A stretch of DNA of 64,000 nt from Schoenoplectus triqueter. Lineage: Eukaryota; Streptophyta; Magnoliopsida; Poales; Cyperaceae. A program made the position numbers and the translations under genes. This document shows, piece by piece, positions 35,754 through 50,433 of the stretch (positions are counted from its first letter, which is position 1; each line of letters starts with the position of its first letter). Where the stretch lies: assembly GCA_964058805.1 (NCBI GenBank), contig CAXKVV010002144.1, positions 1,116,001 through 1,180,000 on the forward strand, written 5' to 3'. The notes beneath the pieces were generated by a model. It made no database searches, had not been told where the DNA came from, and saw only the letters and a program-made list of their open reading frames with translations.

Positions 35754-37588
35754 GCATTACAAACTACTGTTTCAACATGTCGTTCCGAGACTTTCATCAT
35801 TTCTGACCTCATAAGTACACATAAATTCACGAAAATCTATATAAGAACTCATAATTATCTCTATTATAAGATTTTCCAGCTAATATATCGGTATGAACGT
35901 TCTACGACACTAATTTTGCACAAATTAATTAGAATGCATTAAAAACTGCTGTTTAAACGAGTCGTTTGAGTTTTTCATCATGTTTTGCCACATAACTATG
36001 CATAAATTCATGGAAAATTAATATAAATAACCCTAATGATGTCTATTAGAAGATTTTCCAATTAACATTTTGATATGAATATTCTACGACACTAATTTTT
36101 CATCAAACTTAATTCTGATGCATTGCAAGCTGCTGTTTAAACAAGTTGTTTGAGTTTTTCATCATTTTTGGCCTCATAACTACATATAAATTCTTGACAA
36201 TTGATATAAATACTCAAAATTATGTCTGTTAGAAAATTTTCCAACTGATAAATCAATATGAACATTCTACTATACTAATTTTGCGCAAAACTTAATTAAA
36301 ATGTACTAAAAACTGCTGTTTAAACAGGTTGTTTGTGCTTTCAACATTTTTTTTGCCACACAACTACGCATAAATTCGTCCAAATTAATATAAACACTCT
36401 AAATTATGTCTATTTTAAGATTTCCAATTATTATTTCGATATGAACATTCTACGAGACTATTTTTGTACAAAACATAATTCGGGTGCATTACAAACTACG
36501 GTTTAAATAAGCCTTTTTGACATTTCCATCAGTTCGGAACTCATAACCATGCATAAATTCGTGAAAATTAATGCAATAACTCCAAATTATGTGTACAATA
36601 ATATTCTCCGATTGATACACCAATATAAATATCCTACGACACTAAATTTGCACGAAACATAATTCGAATGCATTGAGAACAGCATTTTAGACAAGTTATT
36701 TGAGTTTCTCATAATTTTCGGCCACATAGCTACGCATTAATTCGTAAAAATTCATATATAAATACTCATAATTACGTCCATAATGTGATTTTCTAATTAA
36801 TACATCAGTATATATATTTTACGACACTAATTTTTCGCAAAACATAATTTTGATGCATTACAAGCTGCTGTTTAAACAAGTTGTTTGAGTTTTTCATCGC
36901 CTTTTGCCTCATAGCGATGCATAAATGCGTTCATATTAATATAGATACTCACTCCAAATTATGTCTACTATAATATTTTCTCAATTAACGCGTATTCTAC
37001 GACACTAATTTTTCATCAAACATAATTTTAATGCATTACAAGCTGGTGTTTAAACAAGTTGTTTGAGTTTTTCATCACTTTTGGCCTCATAACCACGCAT
37101 AAATTCGCGCAAATAGATATAGATATTCTTAATTATGTCTAATATAAGATTTTCCAATTAATACATCAATATGAATATTCTACCACACTGATATTTCACA
37201 AAACTTAATTTTCATGCAATACAAACTGTTGTTTAAACAAATTGTTTGAGTTTATCATCATTCCTGGCCTCATAACCGGACATAAATTCATGAAAACTAA
37301 AATTAATACTCATAATGATGTCTATTGTATGATTTTGAAATTAACATTTCGATATGAACAGTTTACGACACTAATTTTGCACAAAACATAATTACAATTC
37401 ATCAAAAGAACCGCTGTTTAAGCAAGTTGTTCGTGTTTATCATAATTTTTGGCCACGTAACTATGCATAAATTGATGAAAATTAATAGAAATACTCCACA
37501 TTATATGTTTATTATATTATTTTTCAATTAGCATTTCGATATATAAACATTCTTAGTGGCTATTTTTGCATGAAACTTTTATTCAGAT
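35754..37588. repeat. HOR copy 9
   Basis: It agrees with copies 4 and 5 at the diagnostic sites: AGATTTTCCAATT, CATTGCAAG, TTTAAACAGG, TTACAAGCTGG. No private change noticed. Confidence 0.9.
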
Positions 37589-39423
37589 GCATTACAAACT
37601 ACTGTTTCAACATGTCGTTCCGAGACTTTCATCATTTCTGACCTCATAAGTACACATAAATTCACGAAAATCTATATAAGAACTCATAATTATCTCTATT
37701 ATAAGATTTTCCAGCTAATATATCGGTATGAACGTTCTACGACACTAATTTTGCACAAATTAATTAGAATGCATTAAAAACTGCTGTTTAAACGAGTCGT
37801 TTGAGTTTTTCATCATGTTTTGCCACATAACTATGCATAAATTCATGGAAAATTAATATAAATAACCCTAATGATGTCTATTAGAAGATTTTCCAATTAA
37901 CATTTTGATATGAATATTCTACGACACTAATTTTTCATCAAACTTAATTCTGATGCATTGCAAGCTGCTGTTTAAACAAGTTGTTTGAGTTTTTCATCAT
38001 TTTTGGCCTCATAACTACATATAAATTCTTGACAATTGATATAAATACTCAAAATTATGTCTGTTAGAAAATTTTCCAACTGATAAATCAATATGAACAT
38101 TCTACTATACTAATTTTGCGCAAAACTTAATTAAAATGTACTAAAAACTGCTGTTTAAACAGGTTGTTTGTGCTTTCAACATTTTTTTTGCCACACAACT
38201 ACGCATAAATTCGTCCAAATTAATATAAACACTCTAAATTATGTCTATTTTAAGATTTCCAATTATTATTTCGATATGAACATTCTACGAGACTATTTTT
38301 GTACAAAACATAATTCGGGTGCATTACAAACTACGGTTTAAATAAGCCTTTTTGACATTTCCATCAGTTCGGAACTCATAACCATGCATAAATTCGTGAA
38401 AATTAATGCAATAACTCCAAATTATGTGTACAATAATATTCTCCGATTGATACACCAATATAAATATCCTACGACACTAAATTTGCACGAAACATAATTC
38501 GAATGCATTGAGAACAGCATTTTAGACAAGTTATTTGAGTTTCTCATAATTTTCGGCCACATAGCTACGCATTAATTCGTAAAAATTCATATATAAATAC
38601 TCATAATTACGTCCATAATGTGATTTTCTAATTAATACATCAGTATATATATTTTACGACACTAATTTTTCGCAAAACATAATTTTGATGCATTACAAGC
38701 TGCTGTTTAAACAAGTTGTTTGAGTTTTTCATCGCCTTTTGCCTCATAGCGATGCATAAATGCGTTCATATTAATATAGATACTCACTCCAAATTATGTC
38801 TACTATAATATTTTCTCAATTAACGCGTATTCTACGACACTAATTTTTCATCAAACATAATTTTAATGCATTACAAGCTGGTGTTTAAACAAGTTGTTTG
38901 AGTTTTTCATCACTTTTGGCCTCATAACCACGCATAAATTCGCGCAAATAGATATAGATATTCTTAATTATGTCTAATATAAGATTTTCCAATTAATACA
39001 TCAATATGAATATTCTACCACACTGATATTTCACAAAACTTAATTTTCATGCAATACAAACTGTTGTTTAAACAAATTGTTTGAGTTTATCATCATTCCT
39101 GGCCTCATAACCGGACATAAATTCATGAAAACTAAAATTAATACTCATAATGATGTCTATTGTATGATTTTGAAATTAACATTTCGATATGAACAGTTTA
39201 CGACACTAATTTTGCACAAAACATAATTACAATTCATCAAAAGAACCGCTGTTTAAGCAAGTTGTTCGTGTTTATCATAATTTTTGGCCACGTAACTATG
39301 CATAAATTGATGAAAATTAATAGAAATACTCCACATTATATGTTTATTATATTATTTTTCAATTAGCATTTCGATATATAAACATTCTTAGTGGCTATTT
39401 TTGCATGAAACTTTTATTCAGAT
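37589..39423. repeat. HOR copy 10
   Basis: Same states as copy 9. This is the last copy carrying AGATTTTCCAATT (monomer 2) and CATTGCAAG (monomer 3). Confidence 0.9.
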
Positions 39424-41258
39424 GCATTACAAACTACTGTTTCAACATGTCGTTCCGAGACTTTCATCATTTCTGACCTCATAAGTACACATAAATTCAC
39501 GAAAATCTATATAAGAACTCATAATTATCTCTATTATAAGATTTTCCAGCTAATATATCGGTATGAACGTTCTACGACACTAATTTTGCACAAATTAATT
39601 AGAATGCATTAAAAACTGCTGTTTAAACGAGTCGTTTGAGTTTTTCATCATGTTTTGCCACATAACTATGCATAAATTCATGGAAAATTAATATAAATAA
39701 CCCTAATGATGTCTATTAGAAGATTTTTCAATTAACATTTTGATATGAATATTCTACGACACTAATTTTTCATCAAACTTAATTCTGATGCATTACAAGC
39801 TGCTGTTTAAACAAGTTGTTTGAGTTTTTCATCATTTTTGGCCTCATAACTACATATAAATTCTTGACAATTGATATAAATACTCAAAATTATGTCTGTT
39901 AGAAAATTTTCCAACTGATAAATCAATATGAACATTCTACTATACTAATTTTGCGCAAAACTTAATTAAAATGTACTAAAAACTGCTGTTTAAACAGGTT
40001 GTTTGTGCTTTCAACATTTTTTTTGCCACACAACTACGCATAAATTCGTCCAAATTAATATAAACACTCTAAATTATGTCTATTTTAAGATTTCCAATTA
40101 TTATTTCGATATGAACATTCTACGAGACTATTTTTGTACAAAACATAATTCGGGTGCATTACAAACTACGGTTTAAATAAGCCTTTTTGACATTTCCATC
40201 AGTTCGGAACTCATAACCATGCATAAATTCGTGAAAATTAATGCAATAACTCCAAATTATGTGTACAATAATATTCTCCGATTGATACACCAATATAAAT
40301 ATCCTACGACACTAAATTTGCACGAAACATAATTCGAATGCATTGAGAACAGCATTTTAGACAAGTTATTTGAGTTTCTCATAATTTTCGGCCACATAGC
40401 TACGCATTAATTCGTAAAAATTCATATATAAATACTCATAATTACGTCCATAATGTGATTTTCTAATTAATACATCAGTATATATATTTTACGACACTAA
40501 TTTTTCGCAAAACATAATTTTGATGCATTACAAGCTGCTGTTTAAACAAGTTGTTTGAGTTTTTCATCGCCTTTTGCCTCATAGCGATGCATAAATGCGT
40601 TCATATTAATATAGATACTCACTCCAAATTATGTCTACTATAATATTTTCTCAATTAACGCGTATTCTACGACACTAATTTTTCATCAAACATAATTTTA
40701 ATGCATTACAAGCTGGTGTTTAAACAAGTTGTTTGAGTTTTTCATCACTTTTGGCCTCATAACCACGCATAAATTCGCGCAAATAGATATAGATATTCTT
40801 AATTATGTCTAATATAAGATTTTCCAATTAATACATCAATATGAATATTCTACCACACTGATATTTCACAAAACTTAATTTTCATGCAATACAAACTGTT
40901 GTTTAAACAAATTGTTTGAGTTTATCATCATTCCTGGCCTCATAACCGGACATAAATTCATGAAAACTAAAATTAATACTCATAATGATGTCTATTGTAT
41001 GATTTTGAAATTAACATTTCGATATGAACAGTTTACGACACTAATTTTGCACAAAACATAATTACAATTCATCAAAAGAACCGCTGTTTAAGCAAGTTGT
41101 TCGTGTTTATCATAATTTTTGGCCACGTAACTATGCATAAATTGATGAAAATTGATAGAAATACTCCGCATTATATGTTTATTATATTATTTTTCAATTA
41201 GCATTTCGATATATAAACATTCTTAGTGGCTATTTTTGCATGAAACTTTTATTCAGAT
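39424..41258. repeat. HOR copy 11
   Basis: First copy of the right-hand type, with AGATTTTTCAATT (monomer 2) and CATTACAAG (monomer 3). Its monomer 10 carries GATAGAAATACTCCGC, its first appearance in the array. Confidence 0.9.
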
Positions 41259-43093
41259 GCATTACAAACTACTGTTTCAACATGTCGTTCCGAGACTTTC
41301 ATCATTTCTGACCTCATAAGTACACATAAATTCACGAAAATCTATATAAGAACTCATAATTATCTCTATTATAAGATTTTCCAGCTAATATATCGGTATG
41401 AACGTTCTACGACACTAATTTTGCACAAATTAATTAGAATGCATTAAAAACTGCTGTTTAAACGAGTCGTTTGAGTTTTTCATCATGTTTTGCCACATAA
41501 CTATGCATAAATTCATGGAAAATTAATATAAATAACCCTAATGATGTCTATTAGAAGATTTTTCAATTAACATTTTGATATGAATATTCTACGACACTAA
41601 TTTTTCATCAAACTTAATTCTGATGCATTACAAGCTGCTGTTTAAACAAGTTGTTTGAGTTTTTCATCATTTTTGGCCTCATAACTACATATAAATTCTT
41701 GACAATTGATATAAATACTCAAAATTATGTCTGTTAGAAAATTTTCCAACTGATAAATCAATATGAACATTCTACTATACTAATTTTGCGCAAAACTTAA
41801 TTAAAATGTACTAAAAACTGCTGTTTAAACAGGTTGTTTGTGCTTTCAACATTTTTTTTGCCACACAACTACGCATAAATTCGTCCAAATTAATATAAAC
41901 ACTCTAAATTATGTCTATTTTAAGATTTCCAATTATTATTTCGATATGAACATTCTACGAGACTATTTTTGTACAAAACATAATTCGGGTGCATTACAAA
42001 CTACGGTTTAAATAAGCCTTTTTGACATTTCCATCAGTTCGGAACTCATAACCATGCATAAATTCGTGAAAATTAATGCAATAACTCCAAATTATGTGTA
42101 CAATAATATTCTCCGATTGATACACCAATATAAATATCCTACGACACTAAATTTGCACGAAACATAATTCGAATGCATTGAGAACAGCATTTTAGACAAG
42201 TTATTTGAGTTTCTCATAATTTTCGGCCACATAGCTACGCATTAATTCGTAAAAATTCATATATAAATACTCATAATTACGTCCATAATGTGATTTTCTA
42301 ATTAATACATCAGTATATATATTTTACGACACTAATTTTTCGCAAAACATAATTTTGATGCATTACAAGCTGCTGTTTAAACAAGTTGTTTGAGTTTTTC
42401 ATCGCCTTTTGCCTCATAGCGATGCATAAATGCGTTCATATTAATATAGATACTCACTCCAAATTATGTCTACTATAATATTTTCTCAATTAACGCGTAT
42501 TCTACGACACTAATTTTTCATCAAACATAATTTTAATGCATTACAAGCTGGTGTTTAAACAAGTTGTTTGAGTTTTTCATCACTTTTGGCCTCATAACCA
42601 CGCATAAATTCGCGCAAATAGATATAGATATTCTTAATTATGTCTAATATAAGATTTTCCAATTAATACATCAATATGAATATTCTACCACACTGATATT
42701 TCACAAAACTTAATTTTCATGCAATACAAACTGTTGTTTAAACAAATTGTTTGAGTTTATCATCATTCCTGGCCTCATAACCGGACATAAATTCATGAAA
42801 ACTAAAATTAATACTCATAATGATGTCTATTGTATGATTTTGAAATTAACATTTCGATATGAACAGTTTACGACACTAATTTTGCACAAAACATAATTAC
42901 AATTCATCAAAAGAACCGCTGTTTAAGCAAGTTGTTCGTGTTTATCATAATTTTTGGCCACGTAACTATGCATAAATTGATGAAAATTAATAGAAATACT
43001 CCACATTATATGTTTATTATATTATTTTTCAATTAGCATTTCGATATATAAACATTCTTAGTGGCTATTTTTGCATGAAACTTTTATTCAGAT
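41259..43093. repeat. HOR copy 12
   Basis: Right-hand type, but monomer 10 has AATAGAAATACTCCAC, the left-hand state. Confidence 0.9.
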
Positions 43094-44928
43094 GCATTAC
43101 AAACTACTGTTTCAACATGTCGTTCCGAGACTTTCATCATTTCTGACCTCATAAGTACACATAAATTCACGAAAATCTATATAAGAACTCATAATTATCT
43201 CTATTATAAGATTTTCCAGCTAATATATCGGTATGAACGTTCTACGACACTAATTTTGCACAAATTAATTAGAATGCATTAAAAACTGCTGTTTAAACGA
43301 GTCGTTTGAGTTTTTCATCATGTTTTGCCACATAACTATGCATAAATTCATGGAAAATTAATATAAATAACCCTAATGATGTCTATTAGAAGATTTTTCA
43401 ATTAACATTTTGATATGAATATTCTACGACACTAATTTTTCATCAAACTTAATTCTGATGCATTACAAGCTGCTGTTTAAACAAGTTGTTTGAGTTTTTC
43501 ATCATTTTTGGCCTCATAACTACATATAAATTCTTGACAATTGATATAAATACTCAAAATTATGTCTGTTAGAAAATTTTCCAACTGATAAATCAATATG
43601 AACATTCTACTATACTAATTTTGCGCAAAACTTAATTAAAATGTACTAAAAACTGCTGTTTAAACAGGTTGTTTGTGCTTTCAACATTTTTTTTGCCACA
43701 CAACTACGCATAAATTCGTCCAAATTAATATAAACACTCTAAATTATGTCTATTTTAAGATTTCCAATTATTATTTCGATATGAACATTCTACGAGACTA
43801 TTTTTGTACAAAACATAATTCGGGTGCATTACAAACTACGGTTTAAATAAGCCTTTTTGACATTTCCATCAGTTCGGAACTCATAACCATGCATAAATTC
43901 GTGAAAATTAATGCAATAACTCCAAATTATGTGTACAATAATATTCTCCGATTGATACACCAATATAAATATCCTACGACACTAAATTTGCACGAAACAT
44001 AATTCGAATGCATTGAGAACAGCATTTTAGACAAGTTATTTGAGTTTCTCATAATTTTCGGCCACATAGCTACGCATTAATTCGTAAAAATTCATATATA
44101 AATACTCATAATTACGTCCATAATGTGATTTTCTAATTAATACATCAGTATATATATTTTACGACACTAATTTTTCGCAAAACATAATTTTGATGCATTA
44201 CAAGCTGCTGTTTAAACAAGTTGTTTGAGTTTTTCATCGCCTTTTGCCTCATAGCGATGCATAAATGCGTTCATATTAATATAGATACTCACTCCAAATT
44301 ATGTCTACTATAATATTTTCTCAATTAACGCGTATTCTACGACACTAATTTTTCATCAAACATAATTTTAATGCATTACAAGCTGGTGTTTAAACAAGTT
44401 GTTTGAGTTTTTCATCACTTTTGGCCTCATAACCACGCATAAATTCGCGCAAATAGATATAGATATTCTTAATTATGTCTAATATAAGATTTTCCAATTA
44501 ATACATCAATATGAATATTCTACCACACTGATATTTCACAAAACTTAATTTTCATGCAATACAAACTGTTGTTTAAACAAATTGTTTGAGTTTATCATCA
44601 TTCCTGGCCTCATAACCGGACATAAATTCATGAAAACTAAAATTAATACTCATAATGATGTCTATTGTATGATTTTGAAATTAACATTTCGATATGAACA
44701 GTTTACGACACTAATTTTGCACAAAACATAATTACAATTCATCAAAAGAACCGCTGTTTAAGCAAGTTGTTCGTGTTTATCATAATTTTTGGCCACGTAA
44801 CTATGCATAAATTGATGAAAATTGATAGAAATACTCCGCATTATATGTTTATTATATTATTTTTCAATTAGCATTTCGATATATAAACATTCTTAGTGGC
44901 TATTTTTGCATGAAACTTTTATTCAGAT
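43094..44928. repeat. HOR copy 13
   Basis: Right-hand type with CAATTAACATTTT in monomer 2 and GATAGAAATACTCCGC in monomer 10. Confidence 0.9.
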
Positions 44929-46763
44929 GCATTACAAACTACTGTTTCAACATGTCGTTCCGAGACTTTCATCATTTCTGACCTCATAAGTACACATAAA
45001 TTCACGAAAATCTATATAAGAACTCATAATTATCTCTATTATAAGATTTTCCAGCTAATATATCGGTATGAACGTTCTACGACACTAATTTTGCACAAAT
45101 TAATTAGAATGCATTAAAAACTGCTGTTTAAACGAGTCGTTTGAGTTTTTCATCATGTTTTGCCACATAACTATGCATAAATTCATGGAAAATTAATATA
45201 AATAACCCTAATGATGTCTATTAGAAGATTTTTCAATTACCATTTTGATATGAATATTCTACGACACTAATTTTTCATCAAACTTAATTCTGATGCATTA
45301 CAAGCTGCTGTTTAAACAAGTTGTTTGAGTTTTTCATCATTTTTGGCCTCATAACTACATATAAATTCTTGACAATTGATATAAATACTCAAAATTATGT
45401 CTGTTAGAAAATTTTCCAACTGATAAATCAATATGAACATTCTACTATACTAATTTTGCGCAAAACTTAATTAAAATGTACTAAAAACTGCTGTTTAAAC
45501 AGGTTGTTTGTGCTTTCAACATTTTTTTTGCCACACAACTACGCATAAATTCGTCCAAATTAATATAAACACTCTAAATTATGTCTATTTTAAGATTTCC
45601 AATTATTATTTCGATATGAACATTCTACGAGACTATTTTTGTACAAAACATAATTCGGGTGCATTACAAACTACGGTTTAAATAAGCCTTTTTGACATTT
45701 CCATCAGTTCGGAACTCATAACCATGCATAAATTCGTGAAAATTAATGCAATAACTCCAAATTATGTGTACAATAATATTCTCCGATTGATACACCAATA
45801 TAAATATCCTACGACACTAAATTTGCACGAAACATAATTCGAATGCATTGAGAACAGCATTTTAGACAAGTTATTTGAGTTTCTCATAATTTTCGGCCAC
45901 ATAGCTACGCATTAATTCGTAAAAATTCATATATAAATACTCATAATTACGTCCATAATGTGATTTTCTAATTAATACATCAGTATATATATTTTACGAC
46001 ACTAATTTTTCGCAAAACATAATTTTGATGCATTACAAGCTGCTGTTTAAACAAGTTGTTTGAGTTTTTCATCGCCTTTTGCCTCATAGCGATGCATAAA
46101 TGCGTTCATATTAATATAGATACTCACTCCAAATTATGTCTACTATAATATTTTCTCAATTAACGCGTATTCTACGACACTAATTTTTCATCAAACATAA
46201 TTTTAATGCATTACAAGCTGGTGTTTAAACAAGTTGTTTGAGTTTTTCATCACTTTTGGCCTCATAACCACGCATAAATTCGCGCAAATAGATATAGATA
46301 TTCTTAATTATGTCTAATATAAGATTTTCCAATTAATACATCAATATGAATATTCTACCACACTGATATTTCACAAAACTTAATTTTCATGCAATACAAA
46401 CTGTTGTTTAAACAAATTGTTTGAGTTTATCATCATTCCTGGCCTCATAACCGGACATAAATTCATGAAAACTAAAATTAATACTCATAATGATGTCTAT
46501 TGTATGATTTTGAAATTAACATTTCGATATGAACAGTTTACGATACTAATTTTGCACAAAACATAATTACAATTCATCAAAAGAACCGCTGTTTAAGCAA
46601 GTTGTTCGTGTTTATCATAATTTTTGGCCACGTAACTATGCATAAATTGATGAAAATTGATAGAAATACTCCGCATTATATGTTTATTATATTATTTTTC
46701 AATTAGCATTTCGATATATAAACATTCTTAGTGGCTATTTTTGCATGAAACTTTTATTCAGAT
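44929..46763. repeat. HOR copy 14
   Basis: First copy with CAATTACCATTTT in monomer 2. Private change TTTACGATACTAAT in monomer 9 near 46541. GATAGAAATACTCCGC in monomer 10. Confidence 0.9.
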
Positions 46764-48598
46764 GCATTACAAACTACTGTTTCAACATGTCGTTCCGAGA
46801 CTTTCATCATTTCTGACCTCATAAGTACACATAAATTCACGAAAATCTATATAAGAACTCATAATTATCTCTATTATAAGATTTTCCAGCTAATATATCG
46901 GTATGAACGTTCTACGACACTAATTTTGCACAAATTAATTAGAATGCATTAAAAACTGCTGTTTAAACGAGTCGTTTGAGTTTTTCATCATGTTTTGCCA
47001 CATAACTATGCATAAATTCATGGAAAATTAATATAAATAACCCTAATGATGTCTATTAGAAGATTTTTCAATTACCATTTTGATATGAATATTCTACGAC
47101 ACTAATTTTTCATCAAACTTAATTCTGATGCATTACAAGCTGCTGTTTAAACAAGTTGTTTGAGTTTTTCATCATTTTTGGCCTCATAACTACATATAAA
47201 TTCTTGACAATTGATATAAATACTCAAAATTATGTCTGTTAGAAAATTTTCCAACTGATAAATCAATATGAACATTCTACTATACTAATTTTGCGCAAAA
47301 CTTAATTAAAATGTACTAAAAACTGCTGTTTAAACAGGTTGTTTGTGCTTTCAACATTTTTTTTGCCACACAACTACGCATAAATTCGTCCAAATTAATA
47401 TAAACACTCTAAATTATGTCTATTTTAAGATTTCCAATTATTATTTCGATATGAACATTCTACGAGACTATTTTTGTACAAAACATAATTCGGGTGCATT
47501 ACAAACTACGGTTTAAATAAGCCTTTTTGACATTTCCATCAGTTCGGAACTCATAACCATGCATAAATTCGTGAAAATTAATGCAATAACTCCAAATTAT
47601 GTGTACAATAATATTCTCCGATTGATACACCAATATAAATATCCTACGACACTAAATTTGCACGAAACATAATTCGAATGCATTGAGAACAGCATTTTAG
47701 ACAAGTTATTTGAGTTTCTCATAATTTTCGGCCACATAGCTACGCATTAATTCGTAAAAATTCATATATAAATACTCATAATTACGTCCATAATGTGATT
47801 TTCTAATTAATACATCAGTATATATATTTTACGACACTAATTTTTCGCAAAACATAATTTTGATGCATTACAAGCTGCTGTTTAAACAAGTTGTTTGAGT
47901 TTTTCATCGCCTTTTGCCTCATAGCGATGCATAAATGCGTTCATATTAATATAGATACTCACTCCAAATTATGTCTACTATAATATTTTCTCAATTAACG
48001 CGTATTCTACGACACTAATTTTTCATCAAACATAATTTTAATGCATTACAAGCTGGTGTTTAAACAAGTTGTTTGAGTTTTTCATCACTTTTGGCCTCAT
48101 AACCACGCATAAATTCGCGCAAATAGATATAGATATTCTTAATTATGTCTAATATAAGATTTTCCAATTAATACATCAATATGAATATTCTACCACACTG
48201 ATATTTCACAAAACTTAATTTTCATGCAATACAAACTGTTGTTTAAACAAATTGTTTGAGTTTATCATCATTCCTGGCCTCATAACCGGACATAAATTCA
48301 TGAAAACTAAAATTAATACTCATAATGATGTCTATTGTATGATTTTGAAATTAACATTTCGATATGAACAGTTTACGACACTAATTTTGCACAAAACATA
48401 ATTACAATTCATCAAAAGAACCGCTGTTTAAGCAAGTTGTTCGTGTTTATCATAATTTTTGGCCACGTAACTATGCATAAATTGATGAAAATTGATAGAA
48501 ATACTCCGCATTATATGTTTATTATATTATTTTTCAATTAGCATTTCGATATATAAACATTCTTAGTGGCTATTTTTGCATGAAACTTTTATTCAGAT
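46764..48598. repeat. HOR copy 15
   Basis: CAATTACCATTTT in monomer 2 and GATAGAAATACTCCGC in monomer 10, as in copy 14. Confidence 0.9.
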
Positions 48599-50433
48599 GC
48601 ATTACAAACTACTGTTTCAACATGTCGTTCTGAGACATTCATCATTTCTGACCTCATAAGTACACATAAATTCACGAAAATCTATATAAGAACTCATAAT
48701 TATCTCTATTATAAGATTTTCCAGCTAATATATCGGTATGAACGTTCTACGACACTAATTTTGCACAAATTAATTAGAATGCATTAAAAACTGCTGTTTA
48801 AACGAGTCGTTTGAGTTTTTCATCATGTTTTGCCACATAACTATGCATAAATTCATGGAAAATTAATATAAATAACCCTAATGATGTCTATTAGAAGATT
48901 TTTCAATTAACATTTTGATATGAATATTCTACGACACTAATTTTTCATCAAACTTAATTCTGATGCATTACAAGCTGCTGTTTAAACAAGTTGTTTGAGT
49001 TTTTCATCATTTTTGGCCTCATAACTACATATAAATTCTTGACAATTGATATAAATACTCAAAATTATGTCTGTTAGAAAATTTTCCAACTGATAAATCA
49101 ATATGAACATTCTACTATACTAATTTTGCGCAAAACTTAATTAAAATGTACTAAAAACTGCTGTTTAAACAGGTTGTTTGTGCTTTCAACATTTTTTTTG
49201 CCACACAACTACGCATAAATTCGTCCAAATTAATATAAACACTCTAAATTATGTCTATTTTAAGATTTCCAATTATTATTTCGATATGAACATTCTACGA
49301 GACTATTTTTGTACAAAACATAATTCGGGTGCATTACAAACTACGGTTTAAATAAGCCTTTTTGACATTTCCATCAGTTCGGAACTCATAACCATGCATA
49401 AATTCGTGAAAATTAATGCAATAACTCCAAATTATGTGTACAATAATATTCTCCGATTGATACACCAATATAAATATCCTACGACACTAAATTTGCACGA
49501 AACATAATTCGAATGCATTGAGAACAGCATTTTAGACAAGTTATTTGAGTTTCTCATAATTTTCGGCCACATAGCTACGCATTAATTCGTAAAAATTCAT
49601 ATATAAATACTCATAATTACGTCCATAATGTGATTTTCTAATTAATACATCAGTATATATATTTTACGACACTAATTTTTCGCAAAACATAATTTTGATG
49701 CATTACAAGCTGCTGTTTAAACAAGTTGTTTGAGTTTTTCATCGCCTTTTGCCTCATAGCGATGCATAAATGCGTTCATATTAATATAGATACTCACTCC
49801 AAATTATGTCTACTATAATATTTTCTCAATTAACGCGTATTCTACGACACTAATTTTTCATCAAACATAATTTTAATGCATTACAAGCTGGTGTTTAAAC
49901 AAGTTGTTTGAGTTTTTCATCACTTTTGGCCTCATAACCACGCATAAATTCGCGCAAATAGATATAGATATTCTTAATTATGTCTAATATAAGATTTTCC
50001 AATTAATACATCAATATGAATATTCTACCACACTGATATTTCACAAAACTTAATTTTCATGCAATACAAACTGTTGTTTAAACAAATTGTTTGAGTTTAT
50101 CATCATTCCTGGCCTCATAACCGGACATAAATTCATGAAAACTAAAATTAATACTCATAATGATGTCTATTGTATGATTTTGAAATTAACATTTCGATAT
50201 GAACAGTTTACGACACTAATTTTGCACAAAACATAATTACAATTCATCAAAAGAACCGCTGTTTAAGCAAGTTGTTCGTGTTTATCATAATTTTTGGCCA
50301 CGTAACTATGCATAAATTGATGAAAATTAATAGAAATACTCCACATTATATGTTTATTATATTATTTTTCAATTAGCATTTCGATATATAAACATTCTTA
50401 GTGGCTATTTTTGCATGAAACTTTTATTCAGAT
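48599..50433. repeat. HOR copy 16
   Basis: It carries CTGAGACATTC in monomer 1, otherwise found only in copies 1 and 2. It also has CAATTAACATTTT in monomer 2 and AATAGAAATACTCCAC in monomer 10, both older states in the middle of derived neighbours. Confidence 0.9.
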
